A program made the position numbers and the translations under genes. From Anaerolineae bacterium (GTDB taxonomy: Bacteria > Chloroflexota > Anaerolineae > Aggregatilineales > Phototrophicaceae), in the NCBI GenBank assembly GCA_022820665.1, contig JAJEFB010000041.1, positions 1 through 64,000 on the forward strand: a stretch of DNA of 64,000 nucleotides. The letters run 5' to 3'. A model generated the notes under the pieces. It saw only the letters and a program-made list of their open reading frames with translations. It was not told the origin of the DNA and ran no database searches. Positions 28,231-37,338 of this stretch are shown piece by piece. Position 1 is the stretch's first letter. Every line of letters starts with the position of its first letter.

Positions 28231-29520
28231 ATGATGAAACGTTTCACGGCTCTCATATTGCTCGTCCTGTTGTCGCTGGGCGCGACGGCGCTGGCGCAGG
28301 ACATGGTAGAGCTCGACTTCATGTGCTATCAAGACGGCAGTGAATGCTCGGTGCTAGAGGATTTGCTAGACCACTTCAGCGAAGAGAATCCGGGCATCAG
28401 CGTGGCGGTTAATGTCGTGCCTTATACCACTGTGCGCGATCAATTGCGCGTCCAGGTTGAGGCGGGGCAAGCGCCGGATATGGCGCGCATCACCGACTTC
28501 GCTGGCATGGCTGGTTTCTATCTGGACGTCCGTCCGCTGATGGAAGATCCGTCGCTGTTTGAGGACAACTTCAACCCGGCCATAGTCGGCGCTTTCCGCA
28601 GTGGTCCGGATGACAATGGCCTCTATGGCTTTGCCGATCAATTGAGCGTGACGGGTCCTTATGTGAACGCCACGCTGTTTGAGCAAGCCGGTGTTGATCT
28701 GCCGAGTGATGTCATGGACGAGCCGACCTGGGAGGACTGGTTGGCGGCGCTGGACGAGGTTGCGAGCGCGACTGGCGTACAGTATTCGATGGCGATCGAC
28801 AACAAGGGTCACCGCTTTGCCGGTCCCGCGATGAGCCTGGGCGCTGATTTCTTTGACGAAGAGGGCAACTTTGACCTGGAAGATGACGAGGGCTTCCGCG
28901 CTTTTGCCGTGATCCTCAAAGATTTGATGGATGCGGGCAAGACGCCAGCCGAGACCTGGCTAGGCACCAGCCAATACACGGGCGCGCAGGATTACTTCAT
29001 CAATGTCGAGACGGTGATGTACTTCAGCGGCAGTTGGCAGATCGGGCGCTTCGCGGCTGATATCGGCGATGCCTTCGATTGGGTTGTCGCGCCGAATCCC
29101 TACGGGCCGGGCGGCAGCACGGGCGTCGCCGGCGGCGCAGCCATTGTCGGTTATGCGCAGACGGAGCACCCGGAAGCGGTTGCCGCGGTGATGGAATACT
29201 TGTTGCAGCCGGAGGTTTATGGCGAGTATGTCGCGCGGGCGTTGTTCATCCCGGCGCATCAAGCGGTGATCGAGGCGGGCGTGGATTTCCAGACTGACAG
29301 CCCGGCGGTGGCGGCGGCGCTGACTGGCTACGCCAACGAAGTGCCAAAATTCCATCCGCAGGCAGTGGCGCTGAATCCGCATCCGCTGGCATTCGCTTAC
29401 TACGACGCCTCCAATACGCGGCTGGCGCAGTACTTCGCCGGCGAATTGACGCTGGATGAGGCCATGTCGCGCTTGCAGGAGCAGCTTGACGAAGCGGCGG
29501 CCAATATGGCGGCTGGCTAA
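28231..29520 (+). CDS. Sugar ABC transporter solute-binding protein, copy 2
   Basis: A 429-residue paralogue of copy 1 in tandem. The signal peptide ends ALA-QD at about residue 22, again without a lipobox. The N-terminal cysteine pair is kept as Cys32 and Cys39 (MCYQDGSEC). The region around GPAMSLGADFFDEEGNFDL and the C-terminal tail LTLDEAMSRLQEQLDEAAA match copy 1 almost exactly, while the N-terminal lobe has diverged. Two binding proteins feeding one permease could widen the range of sugars. The stop is followed by a terminator at 29538. Confidence 0.9.
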   Translation: MMKRFTALILLVLLSLGATALAQDMVELDFMCYQDGSECSVLEDLLDHFSEENPGISVAVNVVPYTTVRDQLRVQVEAGQAPDMARITDFAGMAGFYLDVRPLMEDPSLFEDNFNPAIVGAFRSGPDDNGLYGFADQLSVTGPYVNATLFEQAGVDLPSDVMDEPTWEDWLAALDEVASATGVQYSMAIDNKGHRFAGPAMSLGADFFDEEGNFDLEDDEGFRAFAVILKDLMDAGKTPAETWLGTSQYTGAQDYFINVETVMYFSGSWQIGRFAADIGDAFDWVVAPNPYGPGGSTGVAGGAAIVGYAQTEHPEAVAAVMEYLLQPEVYGEYVARALFIPAHQAVIEAGVDFQTDSPAVAAALTGYANEVPKFHPQAVALNPHPLAFAYYDASNTRLAQYFAGELTLDEAMSRLQEQLDEAAANMAAG

Positions 29521-29537
29521 GAGGACAGTGGTTTTTT

Positions 29538-29572
29538 ATGAGGCTGGGACAAATTTCCAGCCTCATTTCTTA
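29538..29572 (+). terminator. Hairpin terminator after binding protein copy 2
   Basis: ATGAGGCTGG (29538-29547), a 9-base loop, CCAGCCTCAT (29557-29566), then TTCTTAT. The perfect 10-base stem with a short T-rich tail fits a weak intrinsic terminator. It separates abundant binding-protein transcripts from the permease gene at 29651. Confidence 0.65.
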
Positions 29573-29650
29573 TCTGCAAGGCAACCCGGCTTGGCGATGC
29601 GGCTCCGGTGGTTCAGGCGCTGAAATTGTCATTATCGCCGATTACTGCTT

Positions 29651-31831
29651 ATGGGCTTTCAACTGAATTTGAAGAGAAGCCGTCCAGCGCGAAGCCCGAT
29701 GGCGATGTTTGTTGAAGCCATCGTCAGCCTCTCCGACGGCTTTTTCTCGCGCGTACAAAGACTTACCGGCGTGACCGGCATGGCTTATGTTTTCGTCGCG
29801 CCCAATATGATTGTGTTTTCCGTCTTTGTGCTCTTCCCGATGGTTTTCAACTTTTTCTACACCTTCACCGGCAGCGACAAACTCTTCCTCGATCAGCGTC
29901 CTTATGTCGGCGCCGCCAACCTGGAACGCCTCTTCGACTGCGGAGATTTTCTGCGTCCCGCCACCTGCGACGAAGATCTCTTCGCGGCGGCGGTGCTGAA
30001 CACAGCCGGCTTTATGGTGACACAGGTTGCCGTCATGATCGGCGTCTCATTGATGACGGCGGTGGTGCTCAACGGGCGGATACGGGCGCGCGGCTTCTTC
30101 CGCAGCGTCTTCTTTTATCCGGTGCTGCTGTCGCCGATTGTTGTGGCGATGATCTGGCGCTGGATGCTGCAAGAGAACGGCTTGTTCAATGCGGTCGTAG
30201 TCGGGATGGGCGGGGAGAAACTGCGCTTCCTCACCGACCGCAATTGGGCGCGCTTCTGGGTGGTGATGGTTAGCGTCTGGTCTTTGATGGGCTTTTATAC
30301 GCTGATTCTGCTGGCCGGTTTGCAGGCGATTCCGGCGGATCTTTACGAAGCCGCCGCCATCGATGGGGCGAGCAGTTGGCATGCTTTCCGCTCGATCACC
30401 TTGCCCCTTCTTGCGCCCACGATGCTGGTGGTCATCGTCCTTTCCACGATACGGGCGGTGCAGATATTTGATGTCGTTTTCGCCTTTACTGGCGGCGGAC
30501 CCGGCTCGGCGACCTTGTACATTGTACATTTCATCTACAACAACGGATTCGCCAGTCCCTTCCGCGAATACGGCTTGGCGGCGGCGACCTCGCTGGTGAT
30601 GGCGGCGGTGCTGATCGTGTTGACGATCATTCAGATCCGCATTCAGGGCACAGGCTTGGAAGAAGAGCGGGAAAGCAAAAGCAAGCGCCCGGCAATCCTC
30701 CAGTTGAGCCACGCCCTGGGCGGGTTTTGGCATGGTCTGGGAGGGCTGCTTGCCCCGCTGGTCAGACAGTTGCAAATCGTTGTCGATGCTCTTGGGGGCT
30801 TTTTCGGCTGGATCTTCGCCACGGCCGGGCGACGCGCTTTTTTCACCTACAGTTATCTGTTGCTGGGCGTCGTCGTCATGTTTGGTCCGGTGCTGTGGCT
30901 GGTGATGTCGTCCTTCAAAAGCTCGGGCGATATCCAGCGCTTCCCGCCGCGCTTCTTGCCATATCATCAAGAATTTGCCGTGGTGGAAGGCCACGATAAG
31001 CCCTTGCCGCTGTACGACGTCCAGTTGGAAGACGGCTCCAGCGCGCAACTGGTGCAAATCCGCCGCGTTGGTCTGGAAGCGCAGATGATCGACCCGGCGG
31101 CGCCGGAGGCCGGTGTGATCAAAGTGAAGTTGAATGAGCGCGAACCCATTGAGAGCGTGCGCTTCAGCCTGGACAACTACAGCCGAGGCGTCGAGAGCTT
31201 TAATTTCTGGCGCTATCTGGCTAACAGCGTCACCGTCACAGCCTCGGCGACGATCTTGACCCTGTTCGTCAACAGCATGGCGGCTTTCGCGCTGAGCAAA
31301 TACCGTTTTCGCGGGCGGAGCCTCATCTTCATGCTGATTATCAGCACGCTGATGGTACCGCTATCCGTGATCCTGGTACCGGCTTTCCTGTTGATCACCG
31401 CGCTGGGTTGGAACAACCAGTTGATCGGCATCATCATCCCAACCATCGGGACGCCGACGGGGGTATTCCTGCTGCGCCAATACATGTTGACGATACCGGA
31501 GGAATTACTCGATTCGGCGCGGATCGATGGCGCAAGCGAATGGCGCATCTATTGGCAGGTGATTCTGCCGCTGGCGGCGCCGGCGCTGGCGGTGCTGGCG
31601 ATCTTCTCGACCATCTGGCGCTGGAACGATTTCCTCTGGCCCAAGATCGTGATGACCAGCAATGAGATGTTCACGCTGCAGGTTGGGCTGGAGACATTTC
31701 AGGGGGATTTGACGATACAGTGGGATTTGATCTTGGCGATGACAGTGCTGACGGCGCTGCCGATCACGTTTGTATTCGGTTTCTTGCAGAAGTACATCAC
31801 GACAGGCATTGCGACGACCGGTATGAAATAG
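29651..31831 (+). CDS. Fused MalF-MalG-type sugar ABC permease
   Basis: A 726-residue membrane protein joining two permease subunits that are normally separate. Residues about 40-340 are MalF-like, with the EAA loop EAAAIDGASSWHAFRSITLP near residue 233. Residues about 390-726 are MalG-like, with the second EAA loop DSARIDGASEWRIYWQVILP near residue 618. The linker (about 340-390) is amphipathic. The MalG half carries an extra soluble insertion of about 90 residues after its first membrane span (residues about 425-515: FPPRFLPYHQEF to YSRGVESFNF). It forms the inner-membrane channel for the neighbouring binding proteins. The ATPase must be supplied from elsewhere. Confidence 0.88.
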   Translation: MGFQLNLKRSRPARSPMAMFVEAIVSLSDGFFSRVQRLTGVTGMAYVFVAPNMIVFSVFVLFPMVFNFFYTFTGSDKLFLDQRPYVGAANLERLFDCGDFLRPATCDEDLFAAAVLNTAGFMVTQVAVMIGVSLMTAVVLNGRIRARGFFRSVFFYPVLLSPIVVAMIWRWMLQENGLFNAVVVGMGGEKLRFLTDRNWARFWVVMVSVWSLMGFYTLILLAGLQAIPADLYEAAAIDGASSWHAFRSITLPLLAPTMLVVIVLSTIRAVQIFDVVFAFTGGGPGSATLYIVHFIYNNGFASPFREYGLAAATSLVMAAVLIVLTIIQIRIQGTGLEEERESKSKRPAILQLSHALGGFWHGLGGLLAPLVRQLQIVVDALGGFFGWIFATAGRRAFFTYSYLLLGVVVMFGPVLWLVMSSFKSSGDIQRFPPRFLPYHQEFAVVEGHDKPLPLYDVQLEDGSSAQLVQIRRVGLEAQMIDPAAPEAGVIKVKLNEREPIESVRFSLDNYSRGVESFNFWRYLANSVTVTASATILTLFVNSMAAFALSKYRFRGRSLIFMLIISTLMVPLSVILVPAFLLITALGWNNQLIGIIIPTIGTPTGVFLLRQYMLTIPEELLDSARIDGASEWRIYWQVILPLAAPALAVLAIFSTIWRWNDFLWPKIVMTSNEMFTLQVGLETFQGDLTIQWDLILAMTVLTALPITFVFGFLQKYITTGIATTGMK

Positions 31832-32021
31832 GGATCTCGCTCCTGATAGCGAGGCTCGCATAAGGCGCAACCTTGCCAAAACAGTTATCATCGACTTATG
31901 ATGGTCGGCGGGATGGGCTGGAATGGCCCGCGCCGCGTCTATGATGAGCGGGGGTCTAGTAAAAAGCCCCGTTCCGAAACCATGTCTTATTCGCATAGCT
32001 ATGATTGCAAAGCGCAGTTCC

Positions 32022-33290
32022 ATGATCAGACGATTCGCCAAGTATCTAGTTTCCGTGACGATGGCGCTATTTATCGCGGCGGGCGTCACAGCGCAAGAAG
32101 TCGTTGAGCTTTCTTTCGCGTGGACGGAGGACGGCGTCGACAGCGCCGTGATGCGCGATTTGCTGGACCGCTTTGAAGCCGAAAATGTGGATATCCGAAT
32201 CCGTCTGGACGTGCGGGCGGAGTCCGCAATACAAGAACGCATTGCGTCGGGTCAAGCGCCGGACATGGCGCGCCTGAGCGATGTCGCGGCTGCCCGCGGC
32301 GCCTATCTCGACCTGCGCGCGCTATTGGATGATCCAGCAATGCTCGAGGACAACTTCCATCCCGCTATCTTCGACGCTTTGCGAGGCGGATCGGATGATG
32401 AGGGGCTATATGGTTTCGCGGATCAGTTGAGCGTGACCGCGCCCTATATCAACATTAGCGCCTTTGAGGGCGCCGGAGTCGCGTTGCCCAGCGATGTGAT
32501 GGAGGAGCCAAGCCTGGACGATTGGCTGGTTGCGCTGGACGAGGTGGCGGGGGCGACCGGCATCCCCTATTTGTTATCGGTTGATAACCGCGATCACCGC
32601 TTGCTTGGGCCCGCGATGCGGATGGGGGCGGTTTTCCTGGACGATGACGGCAACCTGAACCTGCCCGATGATGAAGGATTGCGATCCTTCCTGGAGCTTC
32701 TCAAAGGGTTGCTGGATGAGGGCAGCGTTCCCGAAGATACCTTGCTCGGCGCCGGCAGGTCGGAAGGCTATTTCGCGCGCGGCGACGCGCTGATGTACAT
32801 CTGCGCCAGCGGAAAAGCCGAGAGCGTAGCGCAGCAGATCGGCGATGGCTTTGACTGGGTGATCGCGCCGAATCCACATGGCGCCGCCGGCAACACAGGA
32901 TTCGCCTCGCTCAGCGCCGTGGTGGCTTTCGCGAGTACTGAGCACCCGCAGGCGGCCGCGCGGGTTATCGAGTACATGCTGCAGCCGGAGGTATACGCCG
33001 AGTATGCGGCGCGGACGCTGACGGTTCCGGCGCATTTGAGCGTGATTGAAGCGGGTGTGGCATACGATATTGATGATGAGACTGTTGACGCGGCGCTGAA
33101 GGCTTTCGCGCGCGGCGTGCCGGATTTGCAGGATCAGGCGATCCTGTTCGACATTCATCCTCTGGCGTCGGCCTATTATGAAGCGTCGAATGCGAGTTTG
33201 CAGGCTTATTTCGCCGGAGATTTGACGCTGGACGGGGCGATGGGGGCGCTGCGCGCCAGCCTGGACGAAGCTGAGGATATGAGCGGCTAG
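32022..33290 (+). CDS. Sugar ABC transporter solute-binding protein, copy 3 (diverged)
   Basis: A 422-residue paralogue of the two binding proteins before the permease. It keeps the ASGQAPDMARLSD and GLYGFADQLSVTAPYIN blocks and a C-terminal LTLDGAMGALRASLDEAED tail but is clearly more diverged, and it lacks the N-terminal cysteine pair (FAWTEDGVDS instead). The signal peptide ends TAQE; no lipobox. ATGs at 32001 and 32022 are both possible; none has a strong ribosome binding site, and the in-frame extension to 31923 is unlikely. It probably serves the same fused permease with another ligand. Confidence 0.82.
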   Translation: MIRRFAKYLVSVTMALFIAAGVTAQEVVELSFAWTEDGVDSAVMRDLLDRFEAENVDIRIRLDVRAESAIQERIASGQAPDMARLSDVAAARGAYLDLRALLDDPAMLEDNFHPAIFDALRGGSDDEGLYGFADQLSVTAPYINISAFEGAGVALPSDVMEEPSLDDWLVALDEVAGATGIPYLLSVDNRDHRLLGPAMRMGAVFLDDDGNLNLPDDEGLRSFLELLKGLLDEGSVPEDTLLGAGRSEGYFARGDALMYICASGKAESVAQQIGDGFDWVIAPNPHGAAGNTGFASLSAVVAFASTEHPQAAARVIEYMLQPEVYAEYAARTLTVPAHLSVIEAGVAYDIDDETVDAALKAFARGVPDLQDQAILFDIHPLASAYYEASNASLQAYFAGDLTLDGAMGALRASLDEAEDMSG

Positions 33291-33379
33291 TTGGCATTGC
33301 TGTCACGATCTGTTTAACAAAGCAGTGGCAAAAATTGTGGATATGGCAGGAATGCGAGTTCAATACAGGTGGATTCACC

Positions 33380-33453
33380 ACAGCCGCTCGGCGCGTAACC
33401 GGCGAATCGTCCACATGAATGTCGCGCTTACAGAAAATAATAAACCCGTAACC
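33380..33453. repeat. Inverted copy of the 16930 element
   Basis: Read on the minus strand it gives GTAAGCGCGACATTC, then CGCCGGTTACGCGCCGAGCGG, matching 16981-17030 closely. It begins the 720-base gene-free stretch 33291-34014. Confidence 0.55.
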
Positions 33454-33479
33454 TATCTGCGTCGCAACACCTTAGACAT

Positions 33480-33612
33480 GTAACGCTTGTCCCTACTTAA
33501 TCGTGAAGAAAATAGACGTGAATACCTGTCCCACAGCAAGAAAATGACACCATTTGATGATCCAAACACAACATACACACAAGCTATGTAGGGGCGACCT
33601 ATCAGGTCTCCC
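33480..33612. repeat. Dispersed intergenic element, copy B, plus GGGCGACC hairpin
   Basis: Matches copy A at 23127-23252, including the 23-base identical block (33533-33555). It ends in a hairpin of GGGCGACCT and AGGTCTCCC with one mismatch. A G/C-run unit (33678-33745, with the GTGTCTACGCGAC unit) and a CTCTGTG-type unit (33752-33775) follow. Confidence 0.55.
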
Positions 33613-33775
33613 GAAACAGTCCCCTCTATGCCTTCAGTAATACCAAGTTAGTCATGCAAAAAAACATCGCACGCCTAGCTCCCCTCCCGAAGGTCAGTGT
33701 CTACGCGACCCATTGCAATGGGAAGGGGGCCGGGGGTGGGGCTGAAAAATCTCTGTGCCCTCTGCGCCTCTTTTT

Positions 33776-33864
33776 TAATAAACCGCGTCGCTCATGCGAC
33801 GAGAAGGTTTATTATTTTGCGTGAGCGTGGCAGACCTTTTCGCTGCCGCCGAGCGGCTGTGGTA
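33776..33864. repeat. Second direct copy of the 16930 element
   Basis: GTCGCTCATGCGAC at about 33787-33800 pairs with TTGCGTGAGC at about 33818-33827 and is followed by TTTTCGCTGCCGCCGAGCGG. It has the same order of parts as 16930-17032. Confidence 0.55.
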
Positions 33865-34014
33865 AATCAAAAACCCAGCAATACCGCGCCATCCAGCCCT
33901 TCGGCAACTTCAAAATCCCCGAAAACTGGGGAAAGCGCGAGGCGCTCCCGGGGAACTTGCGGGTACGCCAAGGGGGATGCCTATACGAGGAGCTTCTGAT
34001 GCCGAAACCCCAGC

Positions 34015-35400
34015 CTACCGATACGCCGGCAGGTAATCCCCGTGCGCCTGGATCAACTCATCCACCATCGACCAGATCTGATCCAACCTCAACTCCGCGC
34101 CCGTATGAGGATCGAGCATGGCAGCATGGTAAATATGTTCGCGCGCCCCGGTCAGCGCCGCCTCGACGGTCAATGATTGCACGTTGATATTGGTACCCAT
34201 CAGCGCCGCCAACTGCGGCGGAATCACGCCGACGCGCGTCGGCTGTACGCCGTTGGCGTCGACCAGACAAGGCACCTCGACGCAGCAGCCACCCGGCAGA
34301 TTGTCGATGATATTGTCGTTGGGCACATTGCCGTATATCGTGCGGGCGGCGCCGGTCTCCATGCTGTGGATGATCAGCGAGCCATATTCAACGCTGCGCT
34401 CAACCTGGTTCAGCTCCGTGATGCTGCGCACCGTCCAGCCCTTGTGCATGGGATGTACATCGCGCAGCGCGTGCAGGATCTCTTCCTCACTGGGGATGCG
34501 CCCCTCTTCTTCCGCCTTTTCCAGCAATTGCCAACTGATGATGCCGGCTTTGCAGCGCTCGATGTATTCGTCCAGCGGGATGTTGAAGGCGTCGATCAAT
34601 GCCGCATCGCCATCCTTGATGAACCAGGGCACGTATTCGCTGAAGTGCTCGCTGGATTCGGTCACGAAGTAACCGAGCCGCCGCAGCATCTCATAGCGGA
34701 CGCGGTTGGTTGGCGGCACGCGTCCCTCGTCATAGACCTTGTGCAAGAGCGGATACAGATCCTCGCCGGTGCGGCGATCCTCGAACTTGAGGTAGAAAGC
34801 CATATGATTGATGCCGGCCGCCAGATAATTGATGTCCTCGTAGTCAACGCCGATATCCCGCGCCAGCTCATGCGCGGTGCCGGGCACGCTATGGCAAAGC
34901 CCGACCGTGCGTATATCCGTAGCCCGGCTCAATGCCCATTGGTTCATGCACATGGGATTGGCGTAATTGATCAAGAGCGCCTCCGGGCAAAGTTCCTCCA
35001 TATCGCGCGTGATGTCAATCAAGACGGGAATTGTGCGCAGCCCGCGCATGATGCCCCCGATGCCCAAGGTATCCCCGATTGTCTGGCGCAAGCCGTATTT
35101 TTTGGGGATCTCGAAGTCGATGACCGTCGCCGGTTCGTAGCCGCCGACTTGAATCATGCAGACGACATAGTCGGCGCCGGTCAAGGCGGCGCGGCGGTCC
35201 GTGGTGATTTCGACGGTCGGATCGTTGCCCAGCGTCTTGATGATATGCTGCGCCACCTGCTCCGACTGTTTCAGGCGTCCCGGATCAATGTCCATCAAAC
35301 AGATGCTGGCATCTGCCAGTTCCGGATAGCTCCAGATATCGCCCATCAAGGTCTTGGCAAATACGGTGCTGCCGGCGCCGATGAAACTCACTTTTGTCAT
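34015..35400 (-). CDS. Glycoside hydrolase family 4, alpha-galactosidase (MelA) type
   Basis: A 461-residue GH4 enzyme using NAD and Mn. Signatures are KVSFIGAGSTVFAK at residues 3-16, MDID near 37, LINYANPMCMNQWA near residue 148 (NPM), GLCHSVPG near residue 172 (Cys/His metal ligands), AAGINHMAFYL near residue 200 and PGGCCVEVPCLVD near residue 365. The last block and overall length fit alpha-galactosidases such as MelA better than the other GH4 protein in this window. Cytosolic, acting on imported alpha-galactosides. The ATG at 35400 has AAGGACC upstream. It is divergent from the SLC13-type carrier gene. Confidence 0.9.
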   Translation of the reverse strand: MTKVSFIGAGSTVFAKTLMGDIWSYPELADASICLMDIDPGRLKQSEQVAQHIIKTLGNDPTVEITTDRRAALTGADYVVCMIQVGGYEPATVIDFEIPKKYGLRQTIGDTLGIGGIMRGLRTIPVLIDITRDMEELCPEALLINYANPMCMNQWALSRATDIRTVGLCHSVPGTAHELARDIGVDYEDINYLAAGINHMAFYLKFEDRRTGEDLYPLLHKVYDEGRVPPTNRVRYEMLRRLGYFVTESSEHFSEYVPWFIKDGDAALIDAFNIPLDEYIERCKAGIISWQLLEKAEEEGRIPSEEEILHALRDVHPMHKGWTVRSITELNQVERSVEYGSLIIHSMETGAARTIYGNVPNDNIIDNLPGGCCVEVPCLVDANGVQPTRVGVIPPQLAALMGTNINVQSLTVEAALTGAREHIYHAAMLDPHTGAELRLDQIWSMVDELIQAHGDYLPAYR

Positions 35401-35490
35401 AGAGGGTCCTTTCGAATATCCCACAGTTATATCGGCATGGTCTGACGATTTCAAGTTTGCATTGCCCGCAAGCCCTGCCCAACTCCCACA

Positions 35491-35519
35491 ATGAAAATTG
35501 AAGCTCGCGGCGCTATACT
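35491..35519 (+). promoter_or_regulatory. Promoter of the SLC13-type carrier gene
   Basis: -35 ATGAAA at 35491-35496 and -10 TATACT at 35514-35519 with a 17-base spacer. This places the transcript start after the upstream in-frame ATG at 35491, so translation should begin at 35539. Confidence 0.45.
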
Positions 35520-35538
35520 AAGCTTGAATGCAAGGATT

Positions 35539-37338
35539 ATGAGCGCCATGCTTACATATCCCGAACTCACCGTCATCGGCATAATTGTCATCTTGCTCGC
35601 TCTGATCGCCTTCACGCGCCTGCGCATCGACCTCATCGCCTTGCTCGTCCTGCTCATGGTCGCGCTGACCCAGCTCGTGCCGCCCGGCGACGCCCTTTCC
35701 GGCTTCAGCAGCGCGGTGGTCATCACCATTATCGGTTTGCTCGTGATCACCCGTAGTTTAGAGCAGACGGGCGTCATGCAATGGGTGGCGCGGCAGCTGT
35801 GTGCCTATGGGCGCGGCTCCGAGGCAAAGCTGATTGCCCTGGTCATGTCGGCGGGGGCGGCTGTTTCCTTGCTTATGAACAACGTGGCGGCGGCGGCGGT
35901 CCTGCTGCCGGCTGTCTTGCAAGTATCGCGCGATGGCGGCGTCGCCGCCTCCAAGCTGATGATCCCGCTGGCATTCGGCGTAACGGTCGGCGGAATGGCG
36001 ACTTATTTCACAACTGCCAATATCTTGATGAGCGAACTGCTGATTGCGCAAGGCATCGCTGGCTTGGGGATGTTGGATTTCATGCCAGTGGGCGGCATGA
36101 TTGTGGCGGCGGGTTTGCTTTACATGCTATTGTTCGGCCGACGCTTGCTGCCCGATCGCGCTTCGCTGACGCAATCTTTCCATCAAGTCGACCTGCGCGA
36201 TACTTATGAATTGGCGGATCGGATGTGGCTGGCGCGCGTCATGCCCGGTTCCCGCCTCGCTCACCAAACCGTGCAGGATAGCGATATCAATGCTGCGCTG
36301 GGTTTGACGGTAGCGGCTGTCTGGCGCGGGCGAGAGACGATCACCATTCCCAAATCGACTCAAGTGATTTACCCCGACGATGAACTGTTGATTGTCGGGC
36401 GCGAAGAGCGACTCCAGCAACTGTTGGCTTGGGGCATTGAATTGATCGAGGGCGGCGCGCGCGCGGTAGCCGGCGAGTTGCCGATAGAGCCGATTGAAAT
36501 CATGATCGCGCCGCGTTCCAATGCCATCGGCAAGACACTTTCGGAAATGAAACTCAACCGCGACGCCGGCTTGCTGGCGATGGCGCTCTGGCGCGACGGG
36601 CGCAGTTATCACACCGATGTGCGCAAGATGCCGCTGCAAGTCGGCGATGCGATTCTGGTCGTCGGCCAATCCCCGGACATTCAAAACCTGTCGAACAACA
36701 GCAATTTCATCTTGCCGGCCGGCGAATACTCGGCGCAAACCGTTGAAAGCCGAAAAGCGCCCTACGCCGTGGGCATCACCGCCATAGTCTTGGCGCTCTC
36801 CTTCTTGAATATCGTGCCCTTGCCCATTGCCATGCTGGCGGGGGCGGCAGCCATGGTACTCACGCGCTGCCTGAGGATGGAGCAATTCTACGCGGCCGTG
36901 GACTGGCGGACGATCTTTTTGGTAGCTGGCATGCTGCCACTCAGTCTCGCCATCACCGAGACTGGCTTGGCTGACCGCGTCGGCGCATTCCTGGAATTGA
37001 GCCTTATGAACGCCAGCCCGCTTTCGCTCTTTGCGGTCATCGTACTGCTAACGATGTTGGTAGTACAAGTCATCGGCGGGCAAGTAACGCCGCTGCTGGT
37101 TGGTCCAATCGCCATCAAAGCCGCGCTGCAAATGGGCATCGACCCGCGCGCGATGGCGTTGGCGGTGGCGATGGCTTGCTCGTTGGCTTTCCTGACGCCG
37201 ATTTCACATCCGGTGAATATCCTGATGATGGGTCCCGGCGGTTACAAATTCAGCGACTTTTCCAAGGTCGGCATCGGCATGACGATCGTGACGCTGCTGG
37301 CGATGATGCTGGGCCTGACCCTGATTTGGGGGGTTTAG
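35539..37338 (+). CDS. SLC13/DASS family carrier with two TrkA-C (RCK_C) domains
   Basis: A 599-residue inner-membrane protein. About five membrane spans at the N terminus include MNNVAAAAVLLPAVL near residue 115, a family hallmark. Two cytosolic RCK_C domains follow: the first at roughly residues 215-300 (LGLTVAAVWRGRETITIP, DDELLIVG), the second at roughly residues 310-385 (IGKTLSEMKLNRDAG, VGDAILVVGQ). More spans then close the carrier with ISHPVNILMMGPGGY. Related proteins import sulfate, citrate or dicarboxylates with sodium, or act as permeases of unknown substrate. The start at 35539 is preferred from the promoter position. Its stop overlaps the convergent DUF4276 gene by four bases. 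Confidence 0.85.
   Translation: MSAMLTYPELTVIGIIVILLALIAFTRLRIDLIALLVLLMVALTQLVPPGDALSGFSSAVVITIIGLLVITRSLEQTGVMQWVARQLCAYGRGSEAKLIALVMSAGAAVSLLMNNVAAAAVLLPAVLQVSRDGGVAASKLMIPLAFGVTVGGMATYFTTANILMSELLIAQGIAGLGMLDFMPVGGMIVAAGLLYMLLFGRRLLPDRASLTQSFHQVDLRDTYELADRMWLARVMPGSRLAHQTVQDSDINAALGLTVAAVWRGRETITIPKSTQVIYPDDELLIVGREERLQQLLAWGIELIEGGARAVAGELPIEPIEIMIAPRSNAIGKTLSEMKLNRDAGLLAMALWRDGRSYHTDVRKMPLQVGDAILVVGQSPDIQNLSNNSNFILPAGEYSAQTVESRKAPYAVGITAIVLALSFLNIVPLPIAMLAGAAAMVLTRCLRMEQFYAAVDWRTIFLVAGMLPLSLAITETGLADRVGAFLELSLMNASPLSLFAVIVLLTMLVVQVIGGQVTPLLVGPIAIKAALQMGIDPRAMALAVAMACSLAFLTPISHPVNILMMGPGGYKFSDFSKVGIGMTIVTLLAMMLGLTLIWGV

Noticed and set aside
34177-35445. 422-codon open frame on the plus strand
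   Set aside because: Antisense to the GH4 alpha-galactosidase gene.
37335-37338. Four-base overlap of convergent stops read as a frame error
   Set aside because: Both genes end naturally with family-typical C termini; short tail-to-tail overlaps are common.
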